A stretch of 64,000 nucleotides of DNA from CBFDBF01 sp050304615 (GCA_050304615.1 JBNLDW010000008.1:28826-92825); one strand, 5' to 3'; positions 8,243 to 17,502 are shown, counted from the first letter of the stretch. Numbers and translations are program-made. The notes: generated by a model from the letters alone, not told the origin.

Positions 8243-11200
8243 TCGCATGGTTTGCGCGCAATCATGTCGCGGCAAATCTGTTGATGGCAAGCCTGCTTGT
8301 AGTAGGTCTGTTCTCCCTGTCTGAACGTATTCCCCTAGAGGTATTTCCTACCCTGGACGCAGAGCAGGTGAATGTCAGTATCTCCTTGCGTGGTGCAACC
8401 CCGGAGGATGCAGAGCAGAGTGTCGCTATCCTGGTGGAGGAGGCGGTGCAGGATTTAGAAGGTGTTGAGGAGATAACTAGTCGTTCTACTGAGGGCTCGG
8501 CTCAGGTAACTATAGAAGTTGACTCCAACCACAATCCTAGAGAGCTGCTGTCAGATATCAAAAGTCGCGTTGATGCCATCAACAATTTTCCGGTCGAAGC
8601 AGAAAAGCCGATAATAACCCTGGTAACCAGACTCCGCGAAGTCATCTCTGTAGCCATAGCAGGACCCTATGCAGAGAAAGAGATACGCGCCATGGCCGAG
8701 CGGGTGCGTGATGATCTGCTGCGTATCCCTGGGGTAACCCAGGTTGAGCTGGATTCTGTGCGTAACTATGAGATTGCCATTGAGATATCAGAGAATAGAC
8801 TGCGCCAGTATGGCATCTCATTAAAGCAGGTGGCAGATACAATGGGCAAAAGCGCCCAGGATATGTCTGCTGGCAGCATCAAGGCCGAGGGTGGGGAGAT
8901 CCTCATCCGATCCAAGGGCAAGGCCTATACTCGAGAACAGTTTGAAAATATCGTGGTCCTTACCCGACCGAATGGAAGCCAGGTGCAGGTCAAGGATCTG
9001 GCCCACGTGATTGATGGGTTTGAGGAGTCTAATCTGCTCAGCCGTTTTAATGGTCAGACAGCAGCATTTGTAGATGTCTATCGAGTAGGTGATCAGAGTG
9101 CGATAGAGGTAGCAGACAAGGTAAAGGCCTACGTCAGTTCGCGCCAGACCGATCTGCCAAAGGGGATGGAGCTGACCATATGGCGTGATCGTTCCACGAT
9201 TGTCAAAAAACGTCTCCAGACCCTTACCAATAATGCTATTCAAGGCGGCATTCTAGTATTGCTACTACTCACGTTATTCCTGCGGCCATACATTGCCTTC
9301 TGGGTATTCATTGGTATCCCGGTGAGCTTTATGGGGGCGTTTGTCTCCATGTCATATTTCGATGTGACTATGAATCTTGTAAGCCTGTTCGCTTTTCTGC
9401 TGGTTTTGGGTATTGTGGTGGATGATGCCATTGTGACTGGTGAAAACGTATACACTCATTTACGCCACTCTGAAAATGGATTGGACGCTGCGATCAATGG
9501 CACCAAGGAGGTAGCCGTTCCGGTCACCTTTGGTGTTTTAACCACCATCGCCGCCTTTCTCCCACTGGCCTTTGTTGAGGGTACTCGCGGGCAACTATTT
9601 GCTCAGATCCCGATTGTGGTTATCCCTATACTTATCTTCTCACTGATTGAGTCCAAGCTTGTACTACCGGCCCACCTGAAACATATAAAGCTACGCTCAG
9701 AGAAGCAGAGCACAGGCAGACTGGAGCGCATACAGCTCAGGTTTGCGGACGGTTTTGAGCGTGCAGTATTGAAGTACTATGAACCACTCCTGCGGGTTGT
9801 GCTGGTCAATAAGAGGAGCACTCTGGTTGCATTTACCGGCATCCTGTTCCTTATGGTTATGCTTATAATTACCGGCTATACAAGATTCACCTTTTTCCCA
9901 CGGGTAGAGAGCGAGCTGGCCAGGGCCACCCTGACTATGCCTGCTGGCACTGTGTTTGAGGTGACTGACAATTACGTAAGAAAAATCAACGATGCTGCCT
10001 TTGCGCTGAAAAAGAAATATCGGAGCGACGAAGAGGGCGATCTCATCCTGAACATTCAATCGACAACCGGCGGATCAGGCTCCAATACCGGGCGTGTGAT
10101 GTTTGAGATTGTGTCGCCGGAAGATCGCAAATCAAAAACAACTAGTTCTCAACTGGTGCGGGAGTGGAGAAAGATGATCGGCGTTCTGCCAGGGGCAGAA
10201 TCTCTAACTTTCAGAGCAGAGATAGGGCACGGCGGGAGCCCTATAGATATCCAGTTCTCAGGTAATGACTTTTCCACACTCTCAGAGATTGCGGACAAAG
10301 TGAAGGAGCAACTGCATCAATATCCAGTTATATTTGATATCGAAGACAGTATTTCGGACGGCAAGGAGGAGCTGCAGCTTGAACTCAAACCTGAAGCCCA
10401 TGCCCTTGGTTTTACCCGTGCAGATGTGCTCAATCAGATACGCCACGGTTTTTTTGGTTATCAGGTGCAGCGGATACAGCGTGGGCGCGACGACATCAGA
10501 GTGATGGTGCGGTATCCAGAATCCGAAAGGAAGTCTGTGTTCAACCTGTCTGATCAGCGCATTATCAACAGCAGTGGACAGAGCGTTCCACTGGGACAAA
10601 TAGTCGAGTTGAGTCCAGGGAAAAGCCCCGCATCGATCATTCATATAAACAGGTATCGCACGGTTAAGGTTACAGCGGACATCAATAAGGATAAGGCAAA
10701 CATGACCTTAATCCAGAAAGAGCTGGGCGAATTTCTGCACAAGACTATGGCGCAATATCCAGGAGTTAGTTATAAGTTTGCTGGCGAGGCGGAAGAGCAG
10801 CAGCAGTCACTGCACTCAATGTTGCTGGGTCTGGTGATAGTGCTGTTTATAATCTATGCGCTGCTGGCCATACCATTCAGGTCATACGCTCAGCCACTTA
10901 TTGTTATGTCTGTAATCCCATTCGGTGCCATTGGCGCCCTGGGTGGACACTGGATCATGGGTGCAAATCTCACTATGCCAAGTCTGCTCGGCATGATGGC
11001 GTTGGTTGGGATTGTAGTAAACGACAGCCTAGTGTTGGTGGATTACATCAACAAGAAAAAAGATGAATTAGGTATTAATGAGGCTGTACTCAGGGCAGGG
11101 GCGGCGCGTTTTCGACCGGTGATGCTCACATCTCTTACTACTTTTATAGGTCTGATGCCGCTGTTGTTTGAACAATCAACCCAGGCTCAATTCCTCATAC

Positions 11201-11412
11201 CCATGGCTGTATCACTTGGTTTCGGTGTTCTGTTTGCTACCTTTATTACTTTGCTGCTGGTGCCTGTAAACTACATGCTGTTAGAAATTGGCAGAGTGAG
11301 AGTGAAGCATTTTATTAGCGAATTTTCGTTTAGTTCAGCATGGAGTGGCGGGGCTAAAAAGTTAAGTGAATTCTCATTTGACTCTATTTGGAAAAACATT
11401 ACAAAAAAGTGA
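8239..11412 (+). CDS. RND efflux transporter permease
   Basis: A 1057-residue inner-membrane pump of the AcrB/HAE superfamily. It shows the internal duplication of the family: a first helix, a large periplasmic loop, six helices, then the same again. The proton-relay pair Asp395-Asp396 sits in transmembrane helix 4 (LGIVVDDAIVTGENVY), and the second repeat has VGIVVNDSLVLVDYI. Length is usual for the family. It is coupled to the upstream adaptor by a 4-bp overlap and is followed by a 150-bp gap. The C-terminal extension after the last helix has two copies of an EFSF-type segment. Drug or metal specificity cannot be read from the sequence. Confidence 0.9.
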   Translation: MIAWFARNHVAANLLMASLLVVGLFSLSERIPLEVFPTLDAEQVNVSISLRGATPEDAEQSVAILVEEAVQDLEGVEEITSRSTEGSAQVTIEVDSNHNPRELLSDIKSRVDAINNFPVEAEKPIITLVTRLREVISVAIAGPYAEKEIRAMAERVRDDLLRIPGVTQVELDSVRNYEIAIEISENRLRQYGISLKQVADTMGKSAQDMSAGSIKAEGGEILIRSKGKAYTREQFENIVVLTRPNGSQVQVKDLAHVIDGFEESNLLSRFNGQTAAFVDVYRVGDQSAIEVADKVKAYVSSRQTDLPKGMELTIWRDRSTIVKKRLQTLTNNAIQGGILVLLLLTLFLRPYIAFWVFIGIPVSFMGAFVSMSYFDVTMNLVSLFAFLLVLGIVVDDAIVTGENVYTHLRHSENGLDAAINGTKEVAVPVTFGVLTTIAAFLPLAFVEGTRGQLFAQIPIVVIPILIFSLIESKLVLPAHLKHIKLRSEKQSTGRLERIQLRFADGFERAVLKYYEPLLRVVLVNKRSTLVAFTGILFLMVMLIITGYTRFTFFPRVESELARATLTMPAGTVFEVTDNYVRKINDAAFALKKKYRSDEEGDLILNIQSTTGGSGSNTGRVMFEIVSPEDRKSKTTSSQLVREWRKMIGVLPGAESLTFRAEIGHGGSPIDIQFSGNDFSTLSEIADKVKEQLHQYPVIFDIEDSISDGKEELQLELKPEAHALGFTRADVLNQIRHGFFGYQVQRIQRGRDDIRVMVRYPESERKSVFNLSDQRIINSSGQSVPLGQIVELSPGKSPASIIHINRYRTVKVTADINKDKANMTLIQKELGEFLHKTMAQYPGVSYKFAGEAEEQQQSLHSMLLGLVIVLFIIYALLAIPFRSYAQPLIVMSVIPFGAIGALGGHWIMGANLTMPSLLGMMALVGIVVNDSLVLVDYINKKKDELGINEAVLRAGAARFRPVMLTSLTTFIGLMPLLFEQSTQAQFLIPMAVSLGFGVLFATFITLLLVPVNYMLLEIGRVRVKHFISEFSFSSAWSGGAKKLSEFSFDSIWKNITKK

Positions 11413-11568
11413 TGTCCAGACATCCGCGTTATTATTGATAATGTTGTTTCTCATGTCCTATTAAGTACAAACTTAGGGGGCGATGTGGTAAATCTAGCTG
11501 TTCTTGATGCAGTGACTTGGACATATCACGGTACTTGGCGGTAAGCCATTTCACAAACGGAGTTGCCT

Positions 11569-12516
11569 GTGGAATATAAAGACTATTACAAAATTATGGG
11601 CCTGAAGCATGATGCTTCGCAGGATGATATTAAACGCGCCCACAGAAAGCTGGCGCGAAAGTATCATCCTGATGTCAGTAAAGAGCCTGATGCTGAAGCA
11701 AAGTTTAAAGAGGCTGGCGAGGCCTACGAGGTACTCAAAGACCCAGAAAAGCGTGCGGCCTATGATCGTCTGGGTGACAACCTGAAGGCAGGGCAGGACT
11801 TTCACCCGCCACCTAACTGGGATTCTGGTTTTGAGTTTCGCGGTGGCGGTTTTACCCAGGCTGATATGGGCGGCTTTAGTGACTTTTTCGAAGAGCTGTT
11901 TGGCCAGCAGGGCCGTGGAGGTCATGCGGCCTACAGTACTCAGTTCAACGCCAGCGGTCAGGATCATCATGCCAAGGTGGTAGTGGATTTGGAAGACGCC
12001 TTTCATGCAGGCACACGTAGCATTACCTTGCAATCACCAGAGCTAGATGCGCAGGGTCAAATGCATCTAACAAACCGCACACTTAACGTGAAGATCCCCA
12101 AGGGCATCAAGGAAGGGCAACAGATTAGACTCGCAGGTCAGGGCGCGCCTGGCATGGGGAAAGGTGTGAAGGGTGATCTCTATCTGGAGATTCATTTCAA
12201 ACCACACCCAATCTACCGTGCGGAGGGTGCCAACCTGCATATGCAACTGCCGGTAGCTCCCTGGGAGGCTGCTTTAGGCGCAACTGTAAAAGCGCCAACA
12301 CCTAATGGTGCAGTGGATCTTAAGATTCCACCTGGTTCAAACAGTGGCAACAGGCTGCGGCTTAAAGGGCGCGGCATACCGGGCAATCCTGCGGGTGATA
12401 TCTACGTGACCTTGAGTGTGGTGGCGCCCCCGGCCAATACCGAACAGGCCAAGGCGATCTATAAAGAGATGGAAAGCAAGCTTGCTTTCAACCCACGCGC
12501 TGAGATGGGGGTATAG
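11569..12516 (+). CDS. cbpA: CbpA-type DnaJ co-chaperone
   Basis: A 315-residue class II J-domain protein that stimulates DnaK ATPase and may bind curved DNA. The J domain has the HPD motif at residues 33-35 (KYHPDVSKEP). A Gly/Phe-rich linker (about 85-125, with FRGGGFTQADMGGFSDFFEELF) and two beta-rich C-terminal substrate domains follow. There is no zinc-finger domain, which separates it from DnaJ. I place the start at GTG 11569, because GGAG at 11559-11562 lies 6 bp upstream and the product then begins MEYKDYYKIMGL as in other CbpA proteins; an in-frame TTG at 11563 would sit directly on the ribosome site. The modulator gene cbpM follows after 3 bp. Confidence 0.9.
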   Translation: MEYKDYYKIMGLKHDASQDDIKRAHRKLARKYHPDVSKEPDAEAKFKEAGEAYEVLKDPEKRAAYDRLGDNLKAGQDFHPPPNWDSGFEFRGGGFTQADMGGFSDFFEELFGQQGRGGHAAYSTQFNASGQDHHAKVVVDLEDAFHAGTRSITLQSPELDAQGQMHLTNRTLNVKIPKGIKEGQQIRLAGQGAPGMGKGVKGDLYLEIHFKPHPIYRAEGANLHMQLPVAPWEAALGATVKAPTPNGAVDLKIPPGSNSGNRLRLKGRGIPGNPAGDIYVTLSVVAPPANTEQAKAIYKEMESKLAFNPRAEMGV

Positions 12517-12519
12517 GAC

Positions 12520-12828
12520 ATGACCAGGCAAACCGTATTAACTGGCATCATTGTGGAAGATAGCTCCGAGTTTACCTTGGGTGAACTCAGCCGCGCCTGT
12601 GGCAAGCCCGCAGAATGGATATTGGCGTTGATAGAAGAGGGCGTGATTGAGCCGGTAGGGAAGGATCAAGCCAATTGGCATTTTCGTGGTTACTGTCTGC
12701 GGCGTGTGCGTATTGTGCAGCGGCTACAGTCAGACCTTGGTCTCAACCTAGCCGGTGCGGCCCTGGCGTTGGAGTTATTGGACGAGGTAGAGGCCTTGCG
12801 TAATAGAGTCGCTGCATTGGAGCAATAA
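12520..12828 (+). CDS. cbpM: CbpM-type chaperone modulator
   Basis: A 102-residue MerR-like helix-turn-helix protein (FTLGELSRACGKPAEWILALIEEGVIEPVG) with a C-terminal coiled segment. In E. coli CbpM binds the J domain of CbpA and blocks its action with DnaK. The gene sits 3 bp behind cbpA, the standard arrangement, which supports the call. It lacks the second wing and sensor domain of true MerR regulators. No independent promoter is visible. Confidence 0.85.
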   Translation: MTRQTVLTGIIVEDSSEFTLGELSRACGKPAEWILALIEEGVIEPVGKDQANWHFRGYCLRRVRIVQRLQSDLGLNLAGAALALELLDEVEALRNRVAALEQ

Positions 12829-12872
12829 ATACGCTTGGTATTTCTTGGCTTATTTACGATAGAGTGAGGGTA

Positions 12873-13334
12873 ATGGCGGAAGCAGAACTGTTTATGCGGC
12901 ATGCACTGGAGTTGGCCCGTCGGGCAGAGTCCGAGGGCGAGGTGCCGGTGGGTGCCGTTCTGGTTCGCAATGGGGAGGTGATAGGCGAGGGCTGGAACCG
13001 TCCCATAGGTAGCAACGATCCATCGGCCCATGCCGAGATCCAGGCGCTTAGAGATGCTGGCAGCCGGGTCGGTAACTATCGCCTACCGGATACTACCCTC
13101 TACGTAACCCTGGAGCCGTGCCCTATGTGTGCCAGCGCTTTGATCCACGCCCGCGTGGCCAAGGTGGTATTTGGGGCCTATGACCCCAAGGGCGGGGCTG
13201 CGGGGAGTGTGTTTGACCTGCTGCCGCCAGATGGGCGGTTTAACCACAGCATGGAGTGTAGCGGTGGGGTACTACAAGAAGAGTGCAGCAACCAGCTGCG
13301 GGAGTTCTTTGCTAGACGCAGAGGGTCGAGCTAG
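12873..13334 (+). CDS. tadA: tRNA-specific adenosine deaminase TadA
   Basis: Deaminates adenosine 34 to inosine in tRNA-Arg(ACG). With the ATG at 12873 the protein has 153 residues, in the normal range. Zinc-site motifs are complete: His53-Ala-Glu55 in SAHAEIQAL, and Cys83 and Cys86 in LEPCPMCASAL. The tail ends in the usual EFF.RRR pattern. An in-frame GTG lies 9 bp upstream, but the AGGG at 12866-12869 is placed to serve the ATG. It follows cbpM by 44 bp and could be read from the same transcript. Confidence 0.93.
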   Translation: MAEAELFMRHALELARRAESEGEVPVGAVLVRNGEVIGEGWNRPIGSNDPSAHAEIQALRDAGSRVGNYRLPDTTLYVTLEPCPMCASALIHARVAKVVFGAYDPKGGAAGSVFDLLPPDGRFNHSMECSGGVLQEECSNQLREFFARRRGSS

Positions 13335-13495
13335 ATAGGCCTCTAGAGTACAGGGAGATAAAAGGATATTTGGATTACTAGAATATCTAACATAGTAAAG
13401 TTTGTTGTGGCTTGGCATGTATAGAATTCTTCCACGAATCAGGGCTCTTGTACTCTGGTGAAAAAGAGCATTAAAACGGCAACATGGGAGTACCC

Positions 13496-14908
13496 GTGAA
13501 AAACACACAAGTTGAGAAGTATAACTTCAGCATAGTACGTTGGTTTGTTTTGCTGGCTGTTATCTATCTAGCTGTAGGCACTCTTGTTGGTCTCATTATA
13601 GCAGTGCAACTATCTTGGCCGGCTGTCTACCTGCATATTCCATTTCTTAGCTTTGCTCATCTGCAATCGCTGCATGCTAGCGTGGTTGTATTCGCCTTCG
13701 GGGGATGTTCCCTGATAGCTGCCGTTTACTACTCAGTGCAACGTACTTGTAGCGTTCGTCTGTGGAGTGATGTGCTTGGATGGTTTGTTTTAGTGGGGTT
13801 AAACCTGATTTTTGTCTATACGGCATTCTATGCGGTATGTATTAGGCTGTTCCTGGGGATTACCTCAGTTGAAGAGTTCGCATCGCTGAGGTTGGAAATA
13901 GATAGCGCCATAGTACTGGTTCTGGTGGCTTTTACCGTGAACTTTGTGATGACTATTGTCACTCGCAAGGCTGGCCGTATTTATGTTTCCAACTGGTTCT
14001 TTATGGGTATGATAGTGATGGTCGCCTACCTGTATGTGAACAACAGCATCGCCATCCCGGCGAGGCAAATCACCTCCTTCTCAATGCCTGCCGTAGCGCA
14101 TGACACCTTTTCCACGGCACTCTTCTATCTGTCCACCGGTTTTCTCGGCATGATGTATTACATCGTACCGCAACAGGCTAAAAGACCTATATTCTCCTAC
14201 CGTCTAGCTGTTATCCACATCTGTACACTAATGTTAGGTTGTGTATGGCTTGGTGCTCATAATCTGAAGCACGCTGCCATTCCCATTCCTGACTGGATCG
14301 ATTCTTTTGGTGGCACAGTTTCTCTGGCCTTGATCATTGTTTCCTTGGGCGGCTTTGTTAACTTCATACTGACCATTTCTGGATCATGGGATAAGTTGCG
14401 TACGGACTACATCCTGCGCTTCCTACTCGTGTCTTTGATATTCTATGCCATATCTAGCATCGAAAGCCCGGTTTTGTCTTTTGTGTCAGTAAACGATCTC
14501 TCTAGCTACACCGATTGGACCGTTGGTGACGCGCACTCTTATGCACTGGGTTGTGTGTCCATGGCATGTATTGGCGCGCTGTACCATTTGGCTGAGAAGC
14601 TGTGGAACACCAGTATCTACTCCGCCAAGCTCGTAAACCTCCATTTCTGGATGTCAATAGTAGGTGTGGTTGTTTACATAGGCGCAATGCAGGTATCGGG
14701 CATCATGCAGGGCCTGATGTGGAGGGCCTATGATGAAAGCGGTGCACTTGCCTATACATTTGCCGAATCGGTTGAGGCTATGCATCCATACTATGTGATG
14801 CGTGTTGTCGGCGGTGTAATATACATGGCCGGTGTGGTTGTCATGTTGTACAACCTCGCAATGACTATCCGTCAGGCAGCAGGGCAGAGGGAGTTGACAG
14901 ATAATTAG
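13496..14908 (+). CDS. CcoN-like haem-copper oxidase subunit I lacking the binuclear centre
   Basis: A 470-residue, twelve-helix protein clearly related to cbb3 oxidase subunit I (FAFGG, GFLGMMYYIVPQQA, LVNLHFWMS, GIMQGLMWRA). Compared with Pseudomonas stutzeri CcoN (recalled), the low-spin haem b ligands are kept: His60 in QSLHASVVVF and His347 in GDAHSYALG. The haem b3 ligand His347 of CcoN is Asp345 here. The second CuB histidine of the HH pair is Asn256 (LGAHNLKH), the cross-linked Tyr251 position is Cys249, and the CuB ligand His207 aligns with Phe205, with a His three residues earlier. No ccoO, ccoP or ccoQ follows. It should bind one haem but cannot be a normal oxygen reductase; role unknown. 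GTG 13496 is chosen because GGAG (13487-13490) fits it; an ATG at 13484 precedes that site. Confidence 0.85.
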   Translation: MKNTQVEKYNFSIVRWFVLLAVIYLAVGTLVGLIIAVQLSWPAVYLHIPFLSFAHLQSLHASVVVFAFGGCSLIAAVYYSVQRTCSVRLWSDVLGWFVLVGLNLIFVYTAFYAVCIRLFLGITSVEEFASLRLEIDSAIVLVLVAFTVNFVMTIVTRKAGRIYVSNWFFMGMIVMVAYLYVNNSIAIPARQITSFSMPAVAHDTFSTALFYLSTGFLGMMYYIVPQQAKRPIFSYRLAVIHICTLMLGCVWLGAHNLKHAAIPIPDWIDSFGGTVSLALIIVSLGGFVNFILTISGSWDKLRTDYILRFLLVSLIFYAISSIESPVLSFVSVNDLSSYTDWTVGDAHSYALGCVSMACIGALYHLAEKLWNTSIYSAKLVNLHFWMSIVGVVVYIGAMQVSGIMQGLMWRAYDESGALAYTFAESVEAMHPYYVMRVVGGVIYMAGVVVMLYNLAMTIRQAAGQRELTDN

Positions 14909-14912
14909 AAAG

Positions 14913-14958
14913 CATGGTCAGAGAATAAAATACCAGGCACAATTACTCTCTGACCATG
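14913..14958. repeat. Hairpin of the GGTCAGAGA family
   Basis: Perfect 12-bp arms CATGGTCAGAGA (14913-14924) and TCTCTGACCATG (14947-14958) with a 22-bp loop. It lies between convergent genes and may act as a terminator. The GGTCAGAGA core recurs in the hairpins at 19173 and 17503, so it belongs to the same dispersed family. Confidence 0.6.
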
Positions 14959-14966
14959 GCTGGTTA

Positions 14967-15425
14967 TTAGGCGTGACTATTATTCCATTCCTTCTTAAAC
15001 ATCTGGGTCAATATGATGATTCCGCATAGAGTGCCAATAGGAAATCCGATAAGAATTACAATTCCTATTACAATTGACAGTGGGCGCGCCCATGATTTCT
15101 TTTTGACAAGCCCTTCCGCTGCGAGTAAATGGATTGTGGCTGGTAGTAATAAAATAAGCATATACGCGTGCCCATTAAAATCTCTGCCAATAAACACAAG
15201 AAAAGTCGGTATTGCGAGCAAAATGAAATACATCCATCCCAATATACGATGTACTGTAGAAGCTGTTTTCCTTGCCTTTGCTAACACTTCTTCAGGGTCA
15301 ACAACTACTTCTGGCAAGTTATTCTCCAAGTTTATCCCACCCTCATCGATCAGCGACACATCACAGATATTGCAATATGAAGCGTGATCTTCATATTCGG
15401 TGCCACATATTTCACATGTAATCAT
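14967..15425 (-). CDS. Zinc-ribbon membrane protein, unknown function
   Basis: A 152-residue protein. The N terminus has a rubredoxin-like zinc ribbon with two CxxC knuckles (MITCEICGTEY and YCNICDVSL). A linker and three or four hydrophobic segments follow (about residues 62-82, 84-104 and 115-140), so the ribbon probably faces the cytoplasm. It is the last gene of an all-minus accessory run and converges on the CcoN-like gene. Proteins of this plan are common in bacteria without known function. I do not recognise a specific family. Confidence 0.65.
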   Translation of the reverse strand: MITCEICGTEYEDHASYCNICDVSLIDEGGINLENNLPEVVVDPEEVLAKARKTASTVHRILGWMYFILLAIPTFLVFIGRDFNGHAYMLILLLPATIHLLAAEGLVKKKSWARPLSIVIGIVILIGFPIGTLCGIIILTQMFKKEWNNSHA

Positions 15426-15480
15426 TAACGTCCCCTTTTGATTGCTGCCCCCTGATTAATAAAGTACAAGTTTACGCTGC

Positions 15481-15909
15481 CTACGGCGTCTCACCTGCTT
15501 GATCTGTTATGTTTTTGATCATTTCAAGCTCCTCTTCTGTCAAAGCCCCATATAGTTTTGGATAAGACCAGCCGTAACCCCAACGAAAAGTGGTCGGAAA
15601 AAATGGTGACCCACCAACCCTAACTCCAGCAAGCATCAGTTTTGCTATCTTTTCTTCACCAACAGACGAGACACAGCTCCTTAATTCATTGTCAGCATCC
15701 AGCCTCTCCTCGTAGCTACCGCCTTTCCAGTAGGCGTAATCATGCGCGGTACAGCACTTGTGCCAGAGATCTCTATGCTCAAGGGTGCCATCAGGAAAGC
15801 CGCTACATCCGTCACTCGTAAATGGCTTGATGTCATCTCCAGAGTAAAACACCACACCTGCTATGACTAAGAGGAGCAAGGCTATCAGGGCGAGGTAGAG
15901 TTTAAACAT
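15481..15909 (-). CDS. Phospholipase A2-like exported or anchored protein
   Basis: A 142-residue protein with one N-terminal hydrophobic helix (about residues 3-24) followed by a compact cysteine-rich domain. The segment LWHKCCTAHDYAYWKGG followed by ADNELRSCV resembles the secreted phospholipase A2 active site, where CC..HD supplies the catalytic histidine (His56) and neighbouring Asp (Asp57). Upstream SDGCSGFPDG could form the calcium-loop region. Prokaryotic PLA2 proteins of this size exist. It might hydrolyse phospholipids in the periplasm or outside the cell; activity is inferred from the motif only. It stands 34 bp from the upstream SH3-domain gene, so the two may be co-transcribed. Confidence 0.6.
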   Translation of the reverse strand: MFKLYLALIALLLLVIAGVVFYSGDDIKPFTSDGCSGFPDGTLEHRDLWHKCCTAHDYAYWKGGSYEERLDADNELRSCVSSVGEEKIAKLMLAGVRVGGSPFFPTTFRWGYGWSYPKLYGALTEEELEMIKNITDQAGETP

Positions 15910-15943
15910 ATCTTTCCATTAGGGTTTAATGCGATCGTGAGAG

Positions 15944-16669
15944 TTAATACGCATAGGTTGGATATCTATCTACATAGTCAATGAATGCATCAAACACCCA
16001 TCCCTCCACCTTTTCTGCGGCCCTAAGGCTTTTTATTTTGACCCACTGGCCTTTGTTGTAATCAACAACCACGCATGTAGTTTGTCGATCTAAAATTCTC
16101 ACGCGAGCTTGAAACGGAAGCTTTGCCAATACATTAGAGGATAAATCTGGTTTATCCCTTACCCTTACACTTTCTCCGTTTGTTATTCCTCTGCTTCTTT
16201 GGTTGTTTGGATGGCATGGGCCGATATATTCACTAACATAATCATTTTCCAGTAAACTTGTATCGCATTCGTATTCATCATGTATCAGCTGTAGCGGGGT
16301 ATGCTCACTACAGCCGGACTCACAAACATAGAGACCACCTTCGCACTTCGCTAACCATTTTTTCAATACATAAGTTGTGCCAGCCAAGGGTGACTCGCCT
16401 TTTGCAGAGCACGAAAAGGTGTTTATATGATTGCTGGCAGAGTCGACGTGAGATGCAAATTCACAATCCTGGTCTGGGTATTGGATGCGCTTTTTGCCTG
16501 GGGCAGTTACCTGTACAGACTTCGTACTCGCGTGCGTAATAGGGTCATATACAAGTGCGACAACACGTATCTCGTCACCATAGCTATTGGTGCCGTGTAT
16601 ATCTGTCCATGTTGCCCCAAGGCATGGGATTGCAAACAATAGCAATGCAAAGACAAGAATTGGTTTCAT
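15944..16669 (-). CDS. Exported protein with C-terminal SH3-like domain
   Basis: A 241-residue protein with a signal peptide (MKPILVFALLLFAIPCLGA). The middle has at least six cysteines and no recognised fold. The C-terminal ~75 residues form a bacterial SH3-like domain (ESVRVRDKPDLSSNVLAKLP ... GQWVKIKS ... GWVFDAFIDYVD), a module that often binds peptidoglycan or peptides in the periplasm. It precedes the PLA2-like gene by 34 bp on the same strand. Possible immunity or wall-binding role; nothing in the sequence decides this. Confidence 0.65.
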   Translation of the reverse strand: MKPILVFALLLFAIPCLGATWTDIHGTNSYGDEIRVVALVYDPITHASTKSVQVTAPGKKRIQYPDQDCEFASHVDSASNHINTFSCSAKGESPLAGTTYVLKKWLAKCEGGLYVCESGCSEHTPLQLIHDEYECDTSLLENDYVSEYIGPCHPNNQRSRGITNGESVRVRDKPDLSSNVLAKLPFQARVRILDRQTTCVVVDYNKGQWVKIKSLRAAEKVEGWVFDAFIDYVDRYPTYAY

Positions 16670-16723
16670 AGAGATACTCTTGTTCCCAAGCTGCGAGTAA
16701 GTCTAATCCTATTGATCTCTGCC

Positions 16724-17248
16724 TTACAACCTCTGAACGGCACTGGTAGCGAGCTTCTGCAGCAACTCAAACTGGGGCGACCCCTCCTTAATCTGCAACA
16801 TAACCGGCGACAGGGTAACCATCTTGTTGCCATTGCTGATAGCGAGAATCGCCACCCCCTCCTGGATATTGTATTCAGGCTTACCTAGCTGGATGGCCAC
16901 TGCGGCCTTGCTGCCTAGCCCTGGCAGATCGATGAGCCGATACCCATCTCCCATGTCAATGCTCTGCTTCAGTTCGGCTGGGGCGGCCTGGATCTGCAGA
17001 ATGAATTTAGGAGCACCCTGGGCTGGCCAGACGCATCCCTGGATGTGTGGGGCAGGTGAACTAGGGCTTCCCGGACCGGCGGGCCCGCCAAAAAGGCTGT
17101 CTACCTCCTGTTGGGTAAGCAGGCTGCATACATTCAGTGCTTCGCCAGCGCCATCTTCAGTAGCCACCGCTTGCGGTTGACCACTGTCGCAGGCGGAAAG
17201 GAATATCAGGATAAGGCCGTAAAGGAGGGGAGATATAATTCGTTTCAT
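16724..17248 (-). CDS. Lipoprotein, DUF3558-like
   Basis: A 174-residue lipoprotein: the signal peptide ends in the lipobox LSAC with the lipidated Cys near residue 20. After a short linker comes NVCSLLTQQEVDSLFGG, then HIQGCVWPA, with two cysteines placed as in DUF3558-type secreted proteins. Function is not known. Base composition is more GC-rich than the AT-rich genes upstream of it. A 356-bp repeat-filled gap separates it from the next minus-strand gene. Confidence 0.6.
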   Translation of the reverse strand: MKRIISPLLYGLILIFLSACDSGQPQAVATEDGAGEALNVCSLLTQQEVDSLFGGPAGPGSPSSPAPHIQGCVWPAQGAPKFILQIQAAPAELKQSIDMGDGYRLIDLPGLGSKAAVAIQLGKPEYNIQEGVAILAISNGNKMVTLSPVMLQIKEGSPQFELLQKLATSAVQRL

Positions 17249-17388
17249 TGGTAGTGCTCCATACTGGGAATAATTACGTATGATGTTTAGAGTAAAGGAT
17301 AGTTCACCGTAGCCTGATTTATTATGTGGAGCCTAACTAACCACAATATTAGAAACAATTGTGATCCGACCACAGTTTCTGTTTCATT

Positions 17389-17413
17389 CAGAAAAGGGCT
17401 CTGACCCCTTTAA
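17389..17413. repeat. 25-bp dispersed repeat, copy 1
   Basis: Identical over 25 bp to 18235-18259; the core is GGGCTCTGACCCCTTTAA. A partial copy (TTCTGACCCCTTTAATTAC) follows immediately and a related TCTGACCTCTTTAATTAC lies at 19881. Such GGGGTCAGAGCCC sequences resemble the flanks of REP-associated transposase genes, but no transposase is present here. Confidence 0.6.
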
Positions 17414-17502
17414 TTCTGACCCCTTTAATTACAGTGAGCGAGAGTGAGCGATCTTGATGCTGTTGTCAGCCATTGTTGTTTGTAAATAACGCAAAAAAAT
17501 GT

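Noticed and set aside
13496..14908. Functional cbb3 oxidase catalytic subunit
   Set aside because: Key haem b3 and CuB ligands are replaced and no ccoO, ccoP or ccoQ follows.
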